A stretch of DNA of 64,000 nt from Cyrtodaria siliqua (Eukaryota > Mollusca > Bivalvia > Adapedonta > Hiatellidae). A program made the translations under genes and the position numbers. Below are positions 1-10,122 of this stretch, piece after piece. Location of the stretch: contig JAWPHD010011220.1 in NCBI GenBank assembly GCA_037043455.1, positions 21,868 to 85,867 of the forward strand, in the 5' to 3' direction. Below the pieces are notes generated by a model that saw only the letters and a program-made list of their open reading frames with translations, searched no databases and had not been told where the DNA came from. Positions within the stretch are counted from its first letter, which is position 1. Every line of letters starts with the position of its first letter.

Positions 1-125
1 CGTTGTACCAGAAAAAATGTAACAAAAATGTAAGGCCTGTAAATCATGTCAAAGGCTCTACTGATATGGGGTTGTTAAAAGAAATGATTATTAAAACCTA
101 AAAAGCGGGAAGTAAAATAATTTCC

Positions 126-562
126 ATATTTGGAAATAAACCAATTCGATGTTTAAATTGCTGGTCCGAGCACAATTTGGCAGACACCGCCCATTTCACA
201 GCACAAGAATTATTGATTCTTGAAGCAGACATTGATTTGTATGAAAATGAAGTTGTTAGTGAACAATTTGACAGTGAATTTGACAATATATTCAATTATT
301 TCGGAAACACAATGTCAGTCGGTTGATTTGCCACGAGAGGATTCGGGAAAATATCAAATGTGAACATGTTGTTACTCCTATGCAATACAACACAAATGAA
401 ATTTTAAAAGACATTGATACAAGTAAATTGGAACTGTTTGCAAAAACTGAATTTGCTAAATTGTAATCATTCAGTGAAATTCTTGATATTGATCCTGAAA
501 AGGCAATTCCTGTGTCAGCTAAAACACAATGTGATTTTTATTCCAAAGTGCACAACTATCAA
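126..562 (+). pseudogene. Coding-like fragment, unrecognised, broken
   Basis: Two stretches on the + strand read like decayed protein. One runs from about 126 to a TGA near 324 and contains a Cys pair (CLNCWSEHN) followed by an acidic segment. The other runs from about 362 to 562, includes LELFAKTEFAKL, and is broken by one TAA near 465. They are in different frames and have no clear start. Codon use and acidic composition look protein-like, unlike the AT-rich flanks. I do not recognise the family. It could be a transposon-encoded gag-like protein or an exon relic. It is followed directly by a truncated MITE-like repeat. Confidence 0.25.
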
Positions 563-589
563 TATATATATATATGTATATAATGAAAG

Positions 590-870
590 GAAAAAGTAAC
601 GTGACACGGGAATTTCCGCTATATATTGTATGTACAACATGCCGCTGTTAATTGAAGGTACATGGCTACGTAAGATCTTTCCTTTCCAAAAAAAAAGACT
701 AAAACAACACGTTACACAGCAAATAGTATTCCTGCAAAGTTTCATTATTGACAGAGTACGCGTTTGGCGCAAACTTAGGATGCAACATTTTGAAAACTCT
801 TTACGTTAAATACAGTACTGAACTGGCTCAATTTTTCAAAGAGGAGCTTCAACAAGCGTGGTCAAGAGGT
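590..870 (+). mobile_element. Truncated copy of the 483-bp mariner-type MITE
   Basis: Nearly the same sequence as 21230-21500: the terminal ACACGGGAATTTCCGCTATA block, then TACATGGCTACGTAAG, then AGAGTACGCGTTTGG and TTAGGATGCAACATTTTG in the same order. The outermost ~20 bp of the inverted terminus and the whole other terminus are missing, so this is a broken copy of the element that is intact at 21211-21693. Confidence 0.7.
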
Positions 871-1139
871 AATGTGCAATCGGGCCGGAAAGTGACCGGC
901 CATTGACTAAGACCGGGCCAGCCGGGAAGAAGATTTTGCGCGCTATAACACCATAACTTTCTGATTTTGAGGATTTATGCCTTTATACGGTTGCTAGGAG
1001 AGTTCACATTTTTAAGACGGTTCCAGTAGTGCTAGCAGTTTCAGTATGGGTACCTGAACTTAGCAATAGAACAATTATATTGCGTATTTGTACTGAAGCA
1101 CTGGTCAAAGTGATAAATAATCAGGCTTAGTCCTTAGAC
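871..1139. other. No feature seen
   Basis: Non-repetitive sequence with no convincing reading frame, between the truncated MITE and the RT fragment. Confidence 0.5.
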
Positions 1140-1545
1140 AGTAAGTCTTACCATTTAGATGAGGATTTTTCCCGAGCAACTTCTTATGTTGTTTATGTGT
1201 CTCAACTTATTCGTTTTTCTAGAGCTTGTACTCGAGTTGAGGACTTCAATATTCGTAATCTTTGTATAACTAAAAAACTACTCCATCAGGGTTACCGTTA
1301 TCATAAACTTCGTAAAACCTTTGCAAAATTTAATTATCGTAACCCTGATCTTCTTTCCAAATATAAAAGTAATTTAAGAACTCGTCTGAGACACATCACT
1401 ATCACAACCTGGTGACGTGATTTACACACTTCGTAAGATCCTTGGTCATGATCACTTTCATACTATCTTTGTTAAACTTGTTAAAAGTTTTATCAAAAGA
1501 GGTTATGACTCAATCATTTTGCAACGCACTGCATGCTTGGTGGTG
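1140..1545 (+). pseudogene. Reverse-transcriptase element, C-terminal part, left half of a split copy
   Basis: Encodes the region after the RT core: a VYVSQLIRFSRACTRVEDFN block, then RYHKLRKTFAKF and RNPDLLSKY, matching the - strand copy at 59981-60460 almost residue for residue. Translation breaks near 1414 by frameshift, but the match continues as DNA to the Cys-Leu-Val-Val codons ending at 1545, where sequence identity stops abruptly. The continuation, from the next codons (FTVRHYAF), is found at 10123 on the same strand. The 5' portion with the catalytic motifs is absent, as expected for a 5'-truncated retrocopy. Not functional. Confidence 0.8.
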
Positions 1546-1619
1546 CCTGTACAAAATTTGACGCCTGTAAATGAGGCGTCATTTTACTGAAATTCTAGGC
1601 GTCAATTGTAATTCACCTA

Positions 1620-1850
1620 TACTGGAAAATCCAGGCGGAATCGGGCAGGAAACCAGGTGGAAAGGAGGCGGAAACCAGGCGTCATTTTAGCCGAATTATG
1701 CAAATGAGGTAAAATCAAATGACGCCCGGCATTCTTTAAAACGACGGGCGTCAAAATATCCTGGCGGAATCGAGCAGGAAACCAGGCGAAAAGGAGGCGG
1801 AAACCAGGCGTCATTTTTGCCGAATTATGGAAATGAGGTAAAATAAAATG
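1620..1850 (+). repeat. ~120-bp tandem units of the outer insertion
   Basis: Two adjacent units sharing CAGGCGGAAT, GGAAACCAGGCGTCATTTT, CGAATTATG and AAATGACGCCCGG. A third unit resumes at 5710-5795, after the inner element. The junction between units 1 and 2 (1719-1740) preserves the uninterrupted form of the site into which the inner element inserted between units 2 and 3. Confidence 0.75.
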
Positions 1851-2089
1851 ACGCCCGGTGTAACGAAGTAAAGTGGCCCCCATAGAATAACGAACCCCCG
1901 GTCATTATTCCCCATAGAATAACGACCCCACGGTCATTATTCTTTAGAAAAAGTGATCCCTTTTCTATAAAATACTGACCCCCGTTAAAAAATAATGAAC
2001 CCCCTTGATGATATCTATAAAATATTGACCCCCATCTAGTCGATCACTAACTGAATATTAACTACTAAAAGTGTTATAATTGCTAATAC

Positions 2090-2090
<1 letters not shown>

Positions 2091-2178
<88 letters not shown>

Positions 2179-2181
2179 GCT
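2091..2181 (+). repeat. (TTG)n(CTG)n microsatellite
   Basis: Continuous TTG triplets grading into CTG triplets with one interruption near 2167. The open frame through it (poly-Val then poly-Ala) is a by-product of the triplets. Confidence 0.95.
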
Positions 2182-2194
2182 TTCGAAGAAGTAG

Positions 2195-2305
2195 TAGTAC
2201 TTACAAATAGCGAAAGTTGCAGACTATGTTTGATTGAGTCTGTTCATGGACAGTACTGGGTACTGCAACACTGTCCACGCCCCGTAGCACCAGAGTCTTC
2301 AAAAT
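2195..2305 (-). repeat. Fragment of dispersed hairpin element
   Basis: Matches the central part of the hairpin-element family (see 12356-12712): TTGATTGAGTCTGTTCATG, then an 8-bp stem TGGACAGT/ACTGTCCA, then CACGCCCC. The stem sequence differs from other copies but still pairs. Confidence 0.55.
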
Positions 2306-2364
2306 AAGAGGAGTCTTTTTCACTGCATATTACGGTGTTCCGTTAGGCTCATAGCGGTCTCTCT

Positions 2365-2755
2365 GAAAGGCGATGGTAAGATGGCAATGCACGATAACGC
2401 GATGGTAAGATGGCGATAGTGCAATAATAAGATGACTATATGCAATGGTAAGATGACGAAGCGCGATGGCAAGATGGAAAAATCGCGCATCACCATCTTA
2501 TCATCGCCATCTTACCATCGCGCATCGCCATCTTACCACCGTGCATCGTCATCTTACTATCGAGCATCGTCAGCTTAGAGTAAAGGCGATGCGCGATAGT
2601 AAGATGGCTATGAGCTATGGTAAGGTGATGCGCGATACGCGATAGTAAGATGGAGATGCGCGATGGTAAGATGACGATGGAAAAAAACATCGCGTTATCG
2701 CGCATCGCCATTTTACCGTCGTCCTCGTACTATCGCGTATCGCGCATCGTTTTCC
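2365..2755. repeat. ~20-bp minisatellite in alternating orientation
   Basis: Many copies of GCGATGGTAAGATGGCGAT or a close variant. Orientation is + at 2370-2485, - at 2486-2580, + at 2585-2690 and - at 2690-2755. Adjacent blocks can pair to form hairpins. Confidence 0.85.
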
Positions 2756-2769
2756 GACCGAACCTGAGC

Positions 2770-4190
2770 AGATCAGATGTTCAGACAACATGCCCATCTC
2801 CGAATGGTTTTCTGACACTTTCAAAGTCAATCCGCACGAACTCAACCTGGAGGGGTTGGAGTGGGTCGGACCCCATCGAATGATATGAGTCATTCCGTCG
2901 GCAATGCAGACAGCAGAGGTCCAAACTCCAAAATAGACCATGACACTGTATGTGGGCCCATCTCCGGCTAGTTTTTGTCGCATTAAGAGTCTTGACCTGG
3001 TGGAGGATGGAGTGGGCCGGACCCCTAGTCGGGTGGTATGAGTCGTTCCATAGCGAATGCTTCGGTATGCCGAAGGCAGGGACCCGAATTGCCCACGACG
3101 CTGTATGTGGCCAGTCTCCGGCTGGGTTTTGTGACCTTCAGAGAGTCAATCCGTCCGGACTCGACCTGGTGTACGTGGAGTGAGTCGGACCCAACGTCGG
3201 GTGGTATGAATTCTTCCGTCAAGAACACTCTGGTATGCTGACGGCCGAGGAACAAAGTTGGACACTATCTGTGGTCCCAGATACGGCTGGTAAGTTTCAC
3301 CTTCTGAGTCAATCCGCATTAACTCGAGTGGGTCGGACTCCCTATTGAGTGGTAGAAGTCCTTTCGTCGGGAATGCTTTGGTATGCCACTGACACTGTAT
3401 GTGGGCCAATATCCGGCTGGTTTTTGTCGCCTTCAGAGTCAATCTGCCCGAACTTGACCTGGTGGGGGTTGGCCCCAAGTCGGTTGGTATGAGCCGTTCC
3501 GTCGGGCTTGCTTTGGTATGCCGACGGCAGAGGCCCCATATGCCCTCTGACACTGCATGTGGGCCAATCTCCGGCTGGTTTGTGTCGCTTTCAGAGTCAA
3601 TCTGCCCGAACTTGACCTGGTGGGGGTTGGCCCCAAGTCGGTTGGTATGAGCCGTTCCGTCGGGCTTGCTTTGGTATGCCGACGGCAGAGGCCCCATATG
3701 CCCTCTGACACTGCATGTGGGCCAATCTCCGGCTGGTTTGTGTTGCCTTCGGTGTCAATCCGCCCGTACTAGACCTAATGTGAGTTGGAGTGGGTTGGAC
3801 CCCCAGTCAGTTGGTACGAGTCGTTCCGTCGGGAATACTCTGGTATGCCGACGGAAGAGGCCTGAAATGTCACCTATACGTACGCCCATCTCCGGTTGAC
3901 TGTTGTCACCTTCAGTCAATCCACCAGAACTCGACCTGGTGAGGTTGGATTGGGTATGAACCCTTCCGTCGAGAATATTCTGATATGCCGACGGCTGAGG
4001 ACCATTCACGAACACTGTCTGTGGTCCCAGATCTGGCTGGTCATTGTCGCCTTCAGAGTCAATCCGCCCGGGCCCGGCCTAGTGGTTGTTGGAGTGGGTC
4101 GGACGGCCAGTCTGTAGGCATGAGTTGGTCCGTCGGTAATGCCTGGTATGCCGACGGCAGACGCCCGAAATGCCCCTGACACTATATTTG
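2770..4190 (+). repeat. Left arm: about 9 tandem copies of a ~158-bp unit
   Basis: The landmark word GAGTCAATCCGC or a variant recurs near 2823, 2984, 3143, 3305, 3436, 3594, 3751, 3911 and 4056, with spacing mostly 157-162 bp. Units also share GGTATGAGTCGTTCCGTCGG and TATGCCGACGGCAGAGG. Two consecutive units (about 3400-3720) are almost identical, which suggests recent unequal exchange. Open frames here are repeats of the unit, not genes. Confidence 0.9.
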
Positions 4191-4204
4191 CATCCATTTC
4201 TAGT

Positions 4205-5505
4205 TCGTGTTTTGACACCAGCTGAAGATGGGCGCATATACATTGTCCAGGTCCATTTTCGCCGTCGCTATACCGGAGTATCCCCGACGGAACGACTCCA
4301 TTCGACGAGGGATCCGACACTCTCCAACGCTCACCATGTCGAGTTCGGGGGGATTGACTCGGCAAAACCCAGCCAGTAATTGACCCACAGACAGTGTCTG
4401 GGTCACGTTCTGTCCTCCGCCGTCGGCAATCACGAGTATTTCCGATAGAATGACTAACACCAGCCGACGAGTGGTCCGACGCTCTCCAACCGCGGATTGA
4501 CTGAAGGTGACAAAAACAGCCGGAAATGAGTCCACATATATTGTCAGAGGGCCTTTCGGGACGGAACAATTCATACCACCCGACTGGGGTTCGACCCACT
4601 CCAACCCCCACTAGGTCGAGTTCGGGTTGATTGACTCTGAAGGTGACAAAAACCAGCCAGGGATGATCAACATACAGAGTTATGGGCCGTTATGGGTCTA
4701 AGCCGTCGGCATACCAGAGCCTTCTTGACGAAACAAGTTATACTTCCAGATTGGGGGTCTACCCCAATAGATCAAGTTCGGGCGGATGGTCTCAGAAGGC
4801 GACAAAACCACCCGGAGCTGGGTCCACTGACAGTGTCCATGTTTGCTCCTCTACCGTCGGAATACCAGTGTATTCCTAACGAAACGACTCATACCACGAG
4901 ACTTGGGGTGCGACACACTCCAACCTCACTAGGTCGAGTTCTGACGGAATGATTCCGAATGCGACAAAAACCACCCAGAGCTGGGTCCACAGAGAGTGTC
5001 CGTGTTTGGTCCTAAGCCGTCGATATACAAGACTATTACCGACGGAACGACTAATACCATCCGATGGAGGGTTCGACCCACTCCAAACACCACCAGGCCG
5101 AGTTCGGGCGGATTGACTCTGGATGAGACAAAGACCAACCGGAGATGGGCCCACATACAGTGTCAGGGGCTTTTCGGGCATCTGTCGTCGACATACCATA
5201 GCATTCCCGACGGACCAACGCATACCTACCGACTGGCCGTCCGACCCACTCCAACAACCACTAGGTCGAGCTCGGGCGGATTGACTCTGAAGGCGACAAT
5301 GAACAGCCACATCTGGGACCTCAGGCAATTTCCGTGTTTGGTTCCCAGTCGTCAGCATATCAGAGTATTCTCGACGGAAAGGTCCATACCACCTGACGAG
5401 GGGTCCGACCCAATCAACCACACCAGGTCGAGACCTGGTGGATTGACTGAAGGTGACAACAATCAGCCGGAGATGGGCGTACGTACAGGTGGCATTTCGG
5501 GCCTC
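4205..5505 (-). repeat. Right arm: about 8 inverted copies of the same ~158-bp unit
   Basis: The complement of the landmark word (GCGGATTGACTC) occurs near 4346, 4493, 4630, 4783, 4941, 5108, 5275 and 5437. The switch of orientation is at about 4195-4205. Together with the left arm it forms a large imperfect palindrome. Confidence 0.88.
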
Positions 5506-5810
5506 TGCGAATCGTCATTTAACTTCGCGTAGTGGAGTCATAATATTATGACCGGCCGGGGGTCACTTTTCTTTAAAAATAATGACCGGGGGTCGTTATT
5601 CTATGGGGTCACAATTCTTCGCGAGGGGTCATTTTACTTCGCGTGGGGGTCATAATATTATGACCGGGGGGTCGTTATTCTATGGGGGTCACTTTACTTC
5701 GTTACACCGGCATTCTTTAAAACGACAGGCGTCAAAATATCCTGGTGGAAACGAGCAGGAAACCAGGCGTCATTTTAAACGAATTATGCAAATGAGATAC
5801 ATTGTACAGG

Positions 5811-6125
5811 CATCACTAGATAAAAAAGACAGATGCCATCAAGAAATTTAGGGAATCACTGAAAATAGATAAACATCTGGATGAGTCTAAAACTGACAAG
5901 GCTTTAAAATTCTGATATTGCTCTTTAATTCAGTTGCAAACAAATGAACAGATCGTAAACAATTATCATTTAAAGCAACATTAACCGTACCTTTTACCTT
6001 ATAAAACACTAAATAATTCACCCAATATATAAATATTGAGGAAAAAAGTGCATATTTATTATATGAGACTAAAAAGAGCATTTTCAACGCAAGACATCAT
6101 TTCATTAAAACAAGCATTATGATCA
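5811..6125. other. No feature seen
   Basis: AT-rich sequence after the third GACGCC unit; no convincing frame or repeat. Confidence 0.5.
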
Positions 6126-6370
6126 CTTGCTTTTTCCAGGTATAAACTTGACAAAACTACTATTATATACAATAACTACATGTATGTGCAATACAATATG
6201 TTGGACAAGGAAAAATAACACGAGGGAGCGCCTCTACGACCACCTCGCAGACATAAGTGTGGGTAACAGCGCAAAACGAGTATCGCAGCATTTGTTGAGT
6301 GCCGGGTGTTTTCTTGGGTCTGAAAGCATAATCTACATGCTTCCAGTTTTTGTTTCACCAAACGAGTAGT
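6126..6370 (+). pseudogene. GIY-YIG-nuclease-like C-terminal fragment
   Basis: The frame reads LLYTITTCMCNTICWT, then NNTRERLYDHLADI, then a RVSQHLLSAGC-like block. This resembles the conserved stretch of retroelement-associated GIY-YIG domains: Tyr/Ile plus a Cys pair, a degenerate Y-x-G-Q/E-T, then LRERLYxHxxDI and a final RHFxxxGH-like segment. The tyrosine/glycine positions and the terminal His are degraded, so it would not be active. It lies in the outer insertion and may come from a Penelope-like element. Assignment is by pattern only. Confidence 0.4.
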
Positions 6371-6481
6371 CCAGCCCACTGTTAGCAAGATGAACAATGC
6401 TTGTTAATTTCTGTTTGACAATGTCGCCTTCGAGCTCAAATGCCCTTCTTTAACCTTATTTGTACTATATTGTAAACAGAC

Positions 6482-6750
6482 CCGGGTCCAATCCTCCGTG
6501 GTGCCACTGAGTTCCGTCGGTGTGTTCTTGGGCAAGACACTTTCCCTAAGCCTCGTCCGTCGGATGGGGACGTAAACCGGCGGTCCCGTGTATTGGTCTA
6601 TCCTCCGAGCACGTTAAAGAACCATAGGAATCTATTCGATAATAAGAGTAGGGCAGGTTCTCGGATTCCTATGTATCATTCCCCTCTCTCTGGGGCGGCT
6701 CAAAATAACCTATACTGTGTTGATGAGCCGTTAAACAACATTCAATTCAA
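6482..6750 (+). mobile_element. tRNA-derived SINE family 1, 5'-truncated, 12-bp target duplication
   Basis: Matches - strand copies at 24414-24728 and 32895-33225. It begins inside the B-box region, continues through the central CTTGGGCAAGACACTTTCCC domain and ends GCCGTTAAACAACATTCAAT plus TCAA. It is flanked by a perfect direct repeat TTGTAAACAGAC at 6470-6481 and 6751-6762. The A-box part is missing. Confidence 0.85.
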
Positions 6751-6762
6751 TTGTAAACAGAC

Positions 6763-7467
6763 AAGGATACCACTATTATACTGTATGCTCTTTCCATAGG
6801 ATGAAGCATAATGACAATAGTAACTTTTTTCAATTTTTAATATATAAATCAGGTAATAAATCAAGAACAGTTAAACAAAAAAAGTGACAAAGGTACTTAC
6901 CGGCAATGCAGATTTTCAATATTGAAGCGAATTATCTTAGTTTTGTGTCTCTTAAGTGCATATCTAAATTATTAATTTCACAAACCCAATGATAATATTA
7001 AAATCACATGTACTCACAAAAGTAATCTACATATTTTAGCTGTTTCTGAAGAAAAAAGATTATAATAAAAAATAACTTCATTATATATTTTTAAATATGG
7101 TTTGTTAAGTGTCAGTGTTCTTTTCTCTGGCTCTCTCATTTAACATTAACATCTCACTGTCTTCTCACTGTCTTCGGCATCCATGGAATTTAATTCATCT
7201 GTACTTAATACATTCTTCCATTCTACCCGTGGACTGATCTCTAACCCTGAAAATTAATATATTAAACTTGTTATTGATATATTCCATTTTGTCAAAGTAT
7301 TTGCAAGTTATAAAAATAAATATATAGCTTTTAACATGTAATTGTTAAAATATCATGACTGTATTGAAATTTTCGCATACTAATTTTGAGTTTAGGCGTA
7401 GGAATTATGTAATGGTGTATGTCTTGGCGTACATGAGCTTGAATAAAGTTTTTATTTTTTGCTTGTC
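6763..7467. other. AT-rich, no feature seen
   Basis: Very AT-rich; only short chance frames on either strand. Confidence 0.5.
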
Positions 7468-8060
7468 AAATATTTTGTCAAAACGTTTAATGTCGAATCA
7501 AAATAATTTGTCAACATGGACCAACATCATGTCATGCTGATCATTTTAGAAAAAGACCCATATCAATATCACTTATAGTAATATCATTTTGAATTTCCGT
7601 CCGACATGATATTTTGCTATGATCAATTAGACATCAAGAGCAACATTCCTGTGAAGTGTCATAAAAATCCGTCAAGTACTTTCAGGAGTAGTCGCTACAA
7701 GTTTTTTACTATATAACTCTATGTAAACAAAGATGGCCGCTGGCAGTCACGTTTGACGTCGAATCAAAACGATTTTCGACAAGGACCAACACCATGTCAT
7801 GCTGATTATTTTAGAAAATGTCCCATATCAATATCACGTATAGTTTTCAAGAAGTAGTCGCTACAAACTTGTTTTTTAAAAATCTATTTTTAGCTTTGAT
7901 GGTGGCCATCTTGGATTTTGCATAAACAAGACTTCATAGGTAACATTTCTGTAAAGTTTCATGAAAATCCATCCAGTAGTTTCAGAGGAGTAGTCGCTAC
8001 AAAAAAAGTTTACAGACGGACACCACACCACGGCATAAGCTCGGCTGATCTTTGATCAGT
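7468..8060 (+). repeat. Dispersed repeat with two ~270-bp internal units
   Basis: The words GTCGAATCAAAA, GGACCAACAYCATGTCATGC, CCCATATCAATATCAC and AGTAGTCGCTACAA occur twice, about 270 bp apart. The end GACGGACACCACACCACGGC followed by ATAAGCTC resembles the terminal segment of repeats common in bivalve genomes; that comparison is from memory. No coding frame. Confidence 0.65.
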
Positions 8061-8365
8061 AGAGCTAACTTGGTATAGCTCCTCAGAAATGCTGGATATA
8101 GTTATAATGGACATCGCTCCAACCTGGTTATTCATTGCGGCAAGTTTGAAAGAGATATGACCTGACACACAACATAAGTGGGTGGTCTGCCTCCACCGCA
8201 ATACAAACACCATTATACATAGGCTAAAATGTGCTGAAATGACACCAAACACCAAGAAAATCTTCCTATAGATAATGAACTGTCTTAAATCAGGTATTTA
8301 AACTTTTATTTTAACAACATATATACACGGTTTCTAAAGCTACTGATGACGAGGTTACACATACA

Positions 8366-9152
8366 ACTTACATATTTTGAGAATTCAAACTCTTTTGACG
8401 AATTATAACCGGCCAGGACAGACCCAAAAACTGGAGCGTCAAATTAAGTTACCAACTTGTAATTGATTTTATGCATATTCATTTATGGATATTTTAAGAA
8501 CCGGTGAACAAACCCATACTTTTTATCGGTAAATATACATAATACACCGTATAGACTATTTTCCTTTTTGGCCTTACCTAAGAGTGTTTAACTTGTTACA
8601 GTGTCTTCATAGTTTCCACAGTTACGTCATTCTTTCCAGTCATAGAAGCAACTGGTGCTTTGAACACTGGTACGTACTGGAACAAACAGCTCCTGTCTGC
8701 AATAAAGTTCATAACAAAAATATAAATATATATATAATTATGCTGTGAAACAAAATATTAAAGACACGGACACTACAAAACCATATTATCAACATTTTAT
8801 CCAGGTCATATAATAATGTACATGTGCCAATTGAAAGTGTAGTTTTTTATTCACGGATTCTTAAAATACCCATGATTGAATATGCATAAAATGAACTACG
8901 AGTTGGTTTTGGAGTTTGGCCTTAAGTCTCATTCCCTCCCCGCCCCCACCGCCCCCCCCCCCCCCACCCCCACACACACCTCACCACCGGCGGCACGTCG
9001 GAGGACGGCGCAATTATCACAAATCATCTCCACGTTCCTAAGACGTGTATTTCATGCATTAAGGGCCTGTCCTGGCCCAGGTTAAACTTAAAAGCCGTTG
9101 TTTAATATTGTATCTACAGAGAGTAGATTCTCAAAATATGTAAGTTATATAT
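8366..9152. mobile_element. Candidate degenerate MITE with inverted ends
   Basis: The left end carries ACTTACATATTTTGAGAAT (about 8366) and GGCCAGGACAGACCC (8412). The right end carries their complements, GGGCCTGTCCTGGCC (9063) and ATTCTCAAAATATGTAAGT (about 9130), in mirror order. No coding frame or clear target duplication. Confidence 0.45.
8936..8975 (+). repeat. C-rich low-complexity tract
   Basis: A run of cytosines broken by single A or G residues, inside the candidate MITE. Confidence 0.9.
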
Positions 9153-9820
9153 ATAGTACCGGTCATCTGTATAGGTAAATTTAGAAACATTTTTTGTTTA
9201 AGTGATAAACTCTGTCTTTATCCTTGATGTTCGATCATGTTTACTTTTAAAATTAAGGTATCTACAGTGTGATTCTTTAATAATCCTGCATATTTCATGC
9301 ACATTCATGCAAATTGATTCATAATATATGTATCTTTCAAAATCAAAATCTTGAAAATTATCGTCTTTTTATTCTGTCGCCAGAGATTTTTATTTTACTA
9401 TAGAATGTAAGGATAAAAACTGAGTAACACTAATTTTATCACCTACTGAAAATAAGATAAAATCTCAACATCTCTGCAAAGGAAAATTATGAATAACTGA
9501 TCTATGATCTTAGCAGTACATCATAGTGGTACATATGTCAATGTTGTGTCACATCCCTAGAATCAAGCTTTGCAATTTATGAATGCCAGTCAATTAATTA
9601 AAAAAACAATGATTAAATTTGAATTTATTGCAATGTTATTGTGTCGCCTGCCTTAAGCATGGCATACACTTAGAATGTTTTTTTTTTGCCATTTTTTAGG
9701 GGGAGCAAAGGCCTTTTTAACCCTCCCCCGCCCACCAACAAATCCACCCTTGAATATTCTGAGTACCATGCAATGTCGCCCTGATAAAATGGCTATTAGT
9801 TCAAAATAACATCTCTGTAA
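9153..9820. other. No feature seen
   Basis: AT-rich sequence with a short poly-T run near 9680; no gene or repeat recognised. Confidence 0.5.
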
Positions 9821-9829
9821 AATTCCTAA

Positions 9830-10122
9830 GTATGAAATGACGCCTCAGTTAAATGAATAAGTCCGAAATGACGCCTCTGTAAAATGTTTAAGTATGAAAT
9901 GACGCCTCAGTGAAATTTCTAAGTCCAAATTGACGCCTGTCATCTAAAAGGACGCCTTTTGCCAGGCGGCATAAAATCATTTTGACGCCTCTGAAGAGGC
10001 CTCAAAACTTCAAAAATGTTACAGTCCTGTTCAATGACGCCCGTCAAATTCTAATTCCTTCTACTTTCCAGGCGGAATCCGCCTGGTTTCCGGGTAGAAT
10101 ACGCCTTGATATTTCGTACAGG
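9830..10122 (+). repeat. Right terminal GACGCC repeat block of the outer insertion
   Basis: At least six TGACGCC words spaced 20-50 bp, alternating with AAGTATGAAATGACGCCTC-type units, and ending with the inverted terminus at 10102-10122. It mirrors the left block at 1558-1850. Confidence 0.7.

Larger units (their letters stand above)
1858..5707. mobile_element. 3.85-kb foldback-like element with CG target duplication
   Basis: The left end reads GTGTAACGAAGTAAAGTGGC and the right end, reverse complemented, reads GTGTAACGAAGTAAAGTGAC, followed on both sides by tandem copies of a short ATAGAATAACGACCCCCGG-type word. The flanks are gacgcc-CG and CG-gcattc. The unoccupied site gacgccCGgcattc is present at 1721-1734, so insertion made a 2-bp CG duplication (or none, if the terminus is counted as GGTGTAACG). 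The interior is mostly one ~158-bp unit arranged as + copies (about 2770-4190) and then - copies (about 4205-5500). No transposase frame was found. The architecture is that of a foldback element. Confidence 0.75.
1546..10122. mobile_element. 8.6-kb insertion splitting the RT element, ends rich in GACGCC repeats
   Basis: The two halves of one RT frame end at 1545 and resume at 10123. The intervening DNA starts CCTGTACAAAATTTGACGCC, and the reverse complement of its right end starts CCTGTACGAAATATCAAGGC, an imperfect ~20-bp inverted terminus. Both ends carry repeated GACGCC/GGCGTC words (1558-1850 and 9838-10110). I could not identify a clear target-site duplication. A further TTGTACAGG at 5802-5810 could be an alternative right end, in which case more than one insertion is stacked here. 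No transposase is recognisable inside, so it would be non-autonomous or a composite. Confidence 0.5.

Noticed and set aside
2080..2307. Open frame with poly-Val then poly-Ala
   Set aside because: Produced by (TTG)n(CTG)n triplets; no protein-like sequence outside the repeat.
3025..3255. Bacterial-style operon or phage genes
   Set aside because: No ribosome-binding sites, no compact gene order, and all recognisable elements are of animal type.
3146..5421. Several 180-200-codon open frames
   Set aside because: They lie in the ~158-bp array on both strands and repeat the same peptide; shadows of the repeat unit, not genes.
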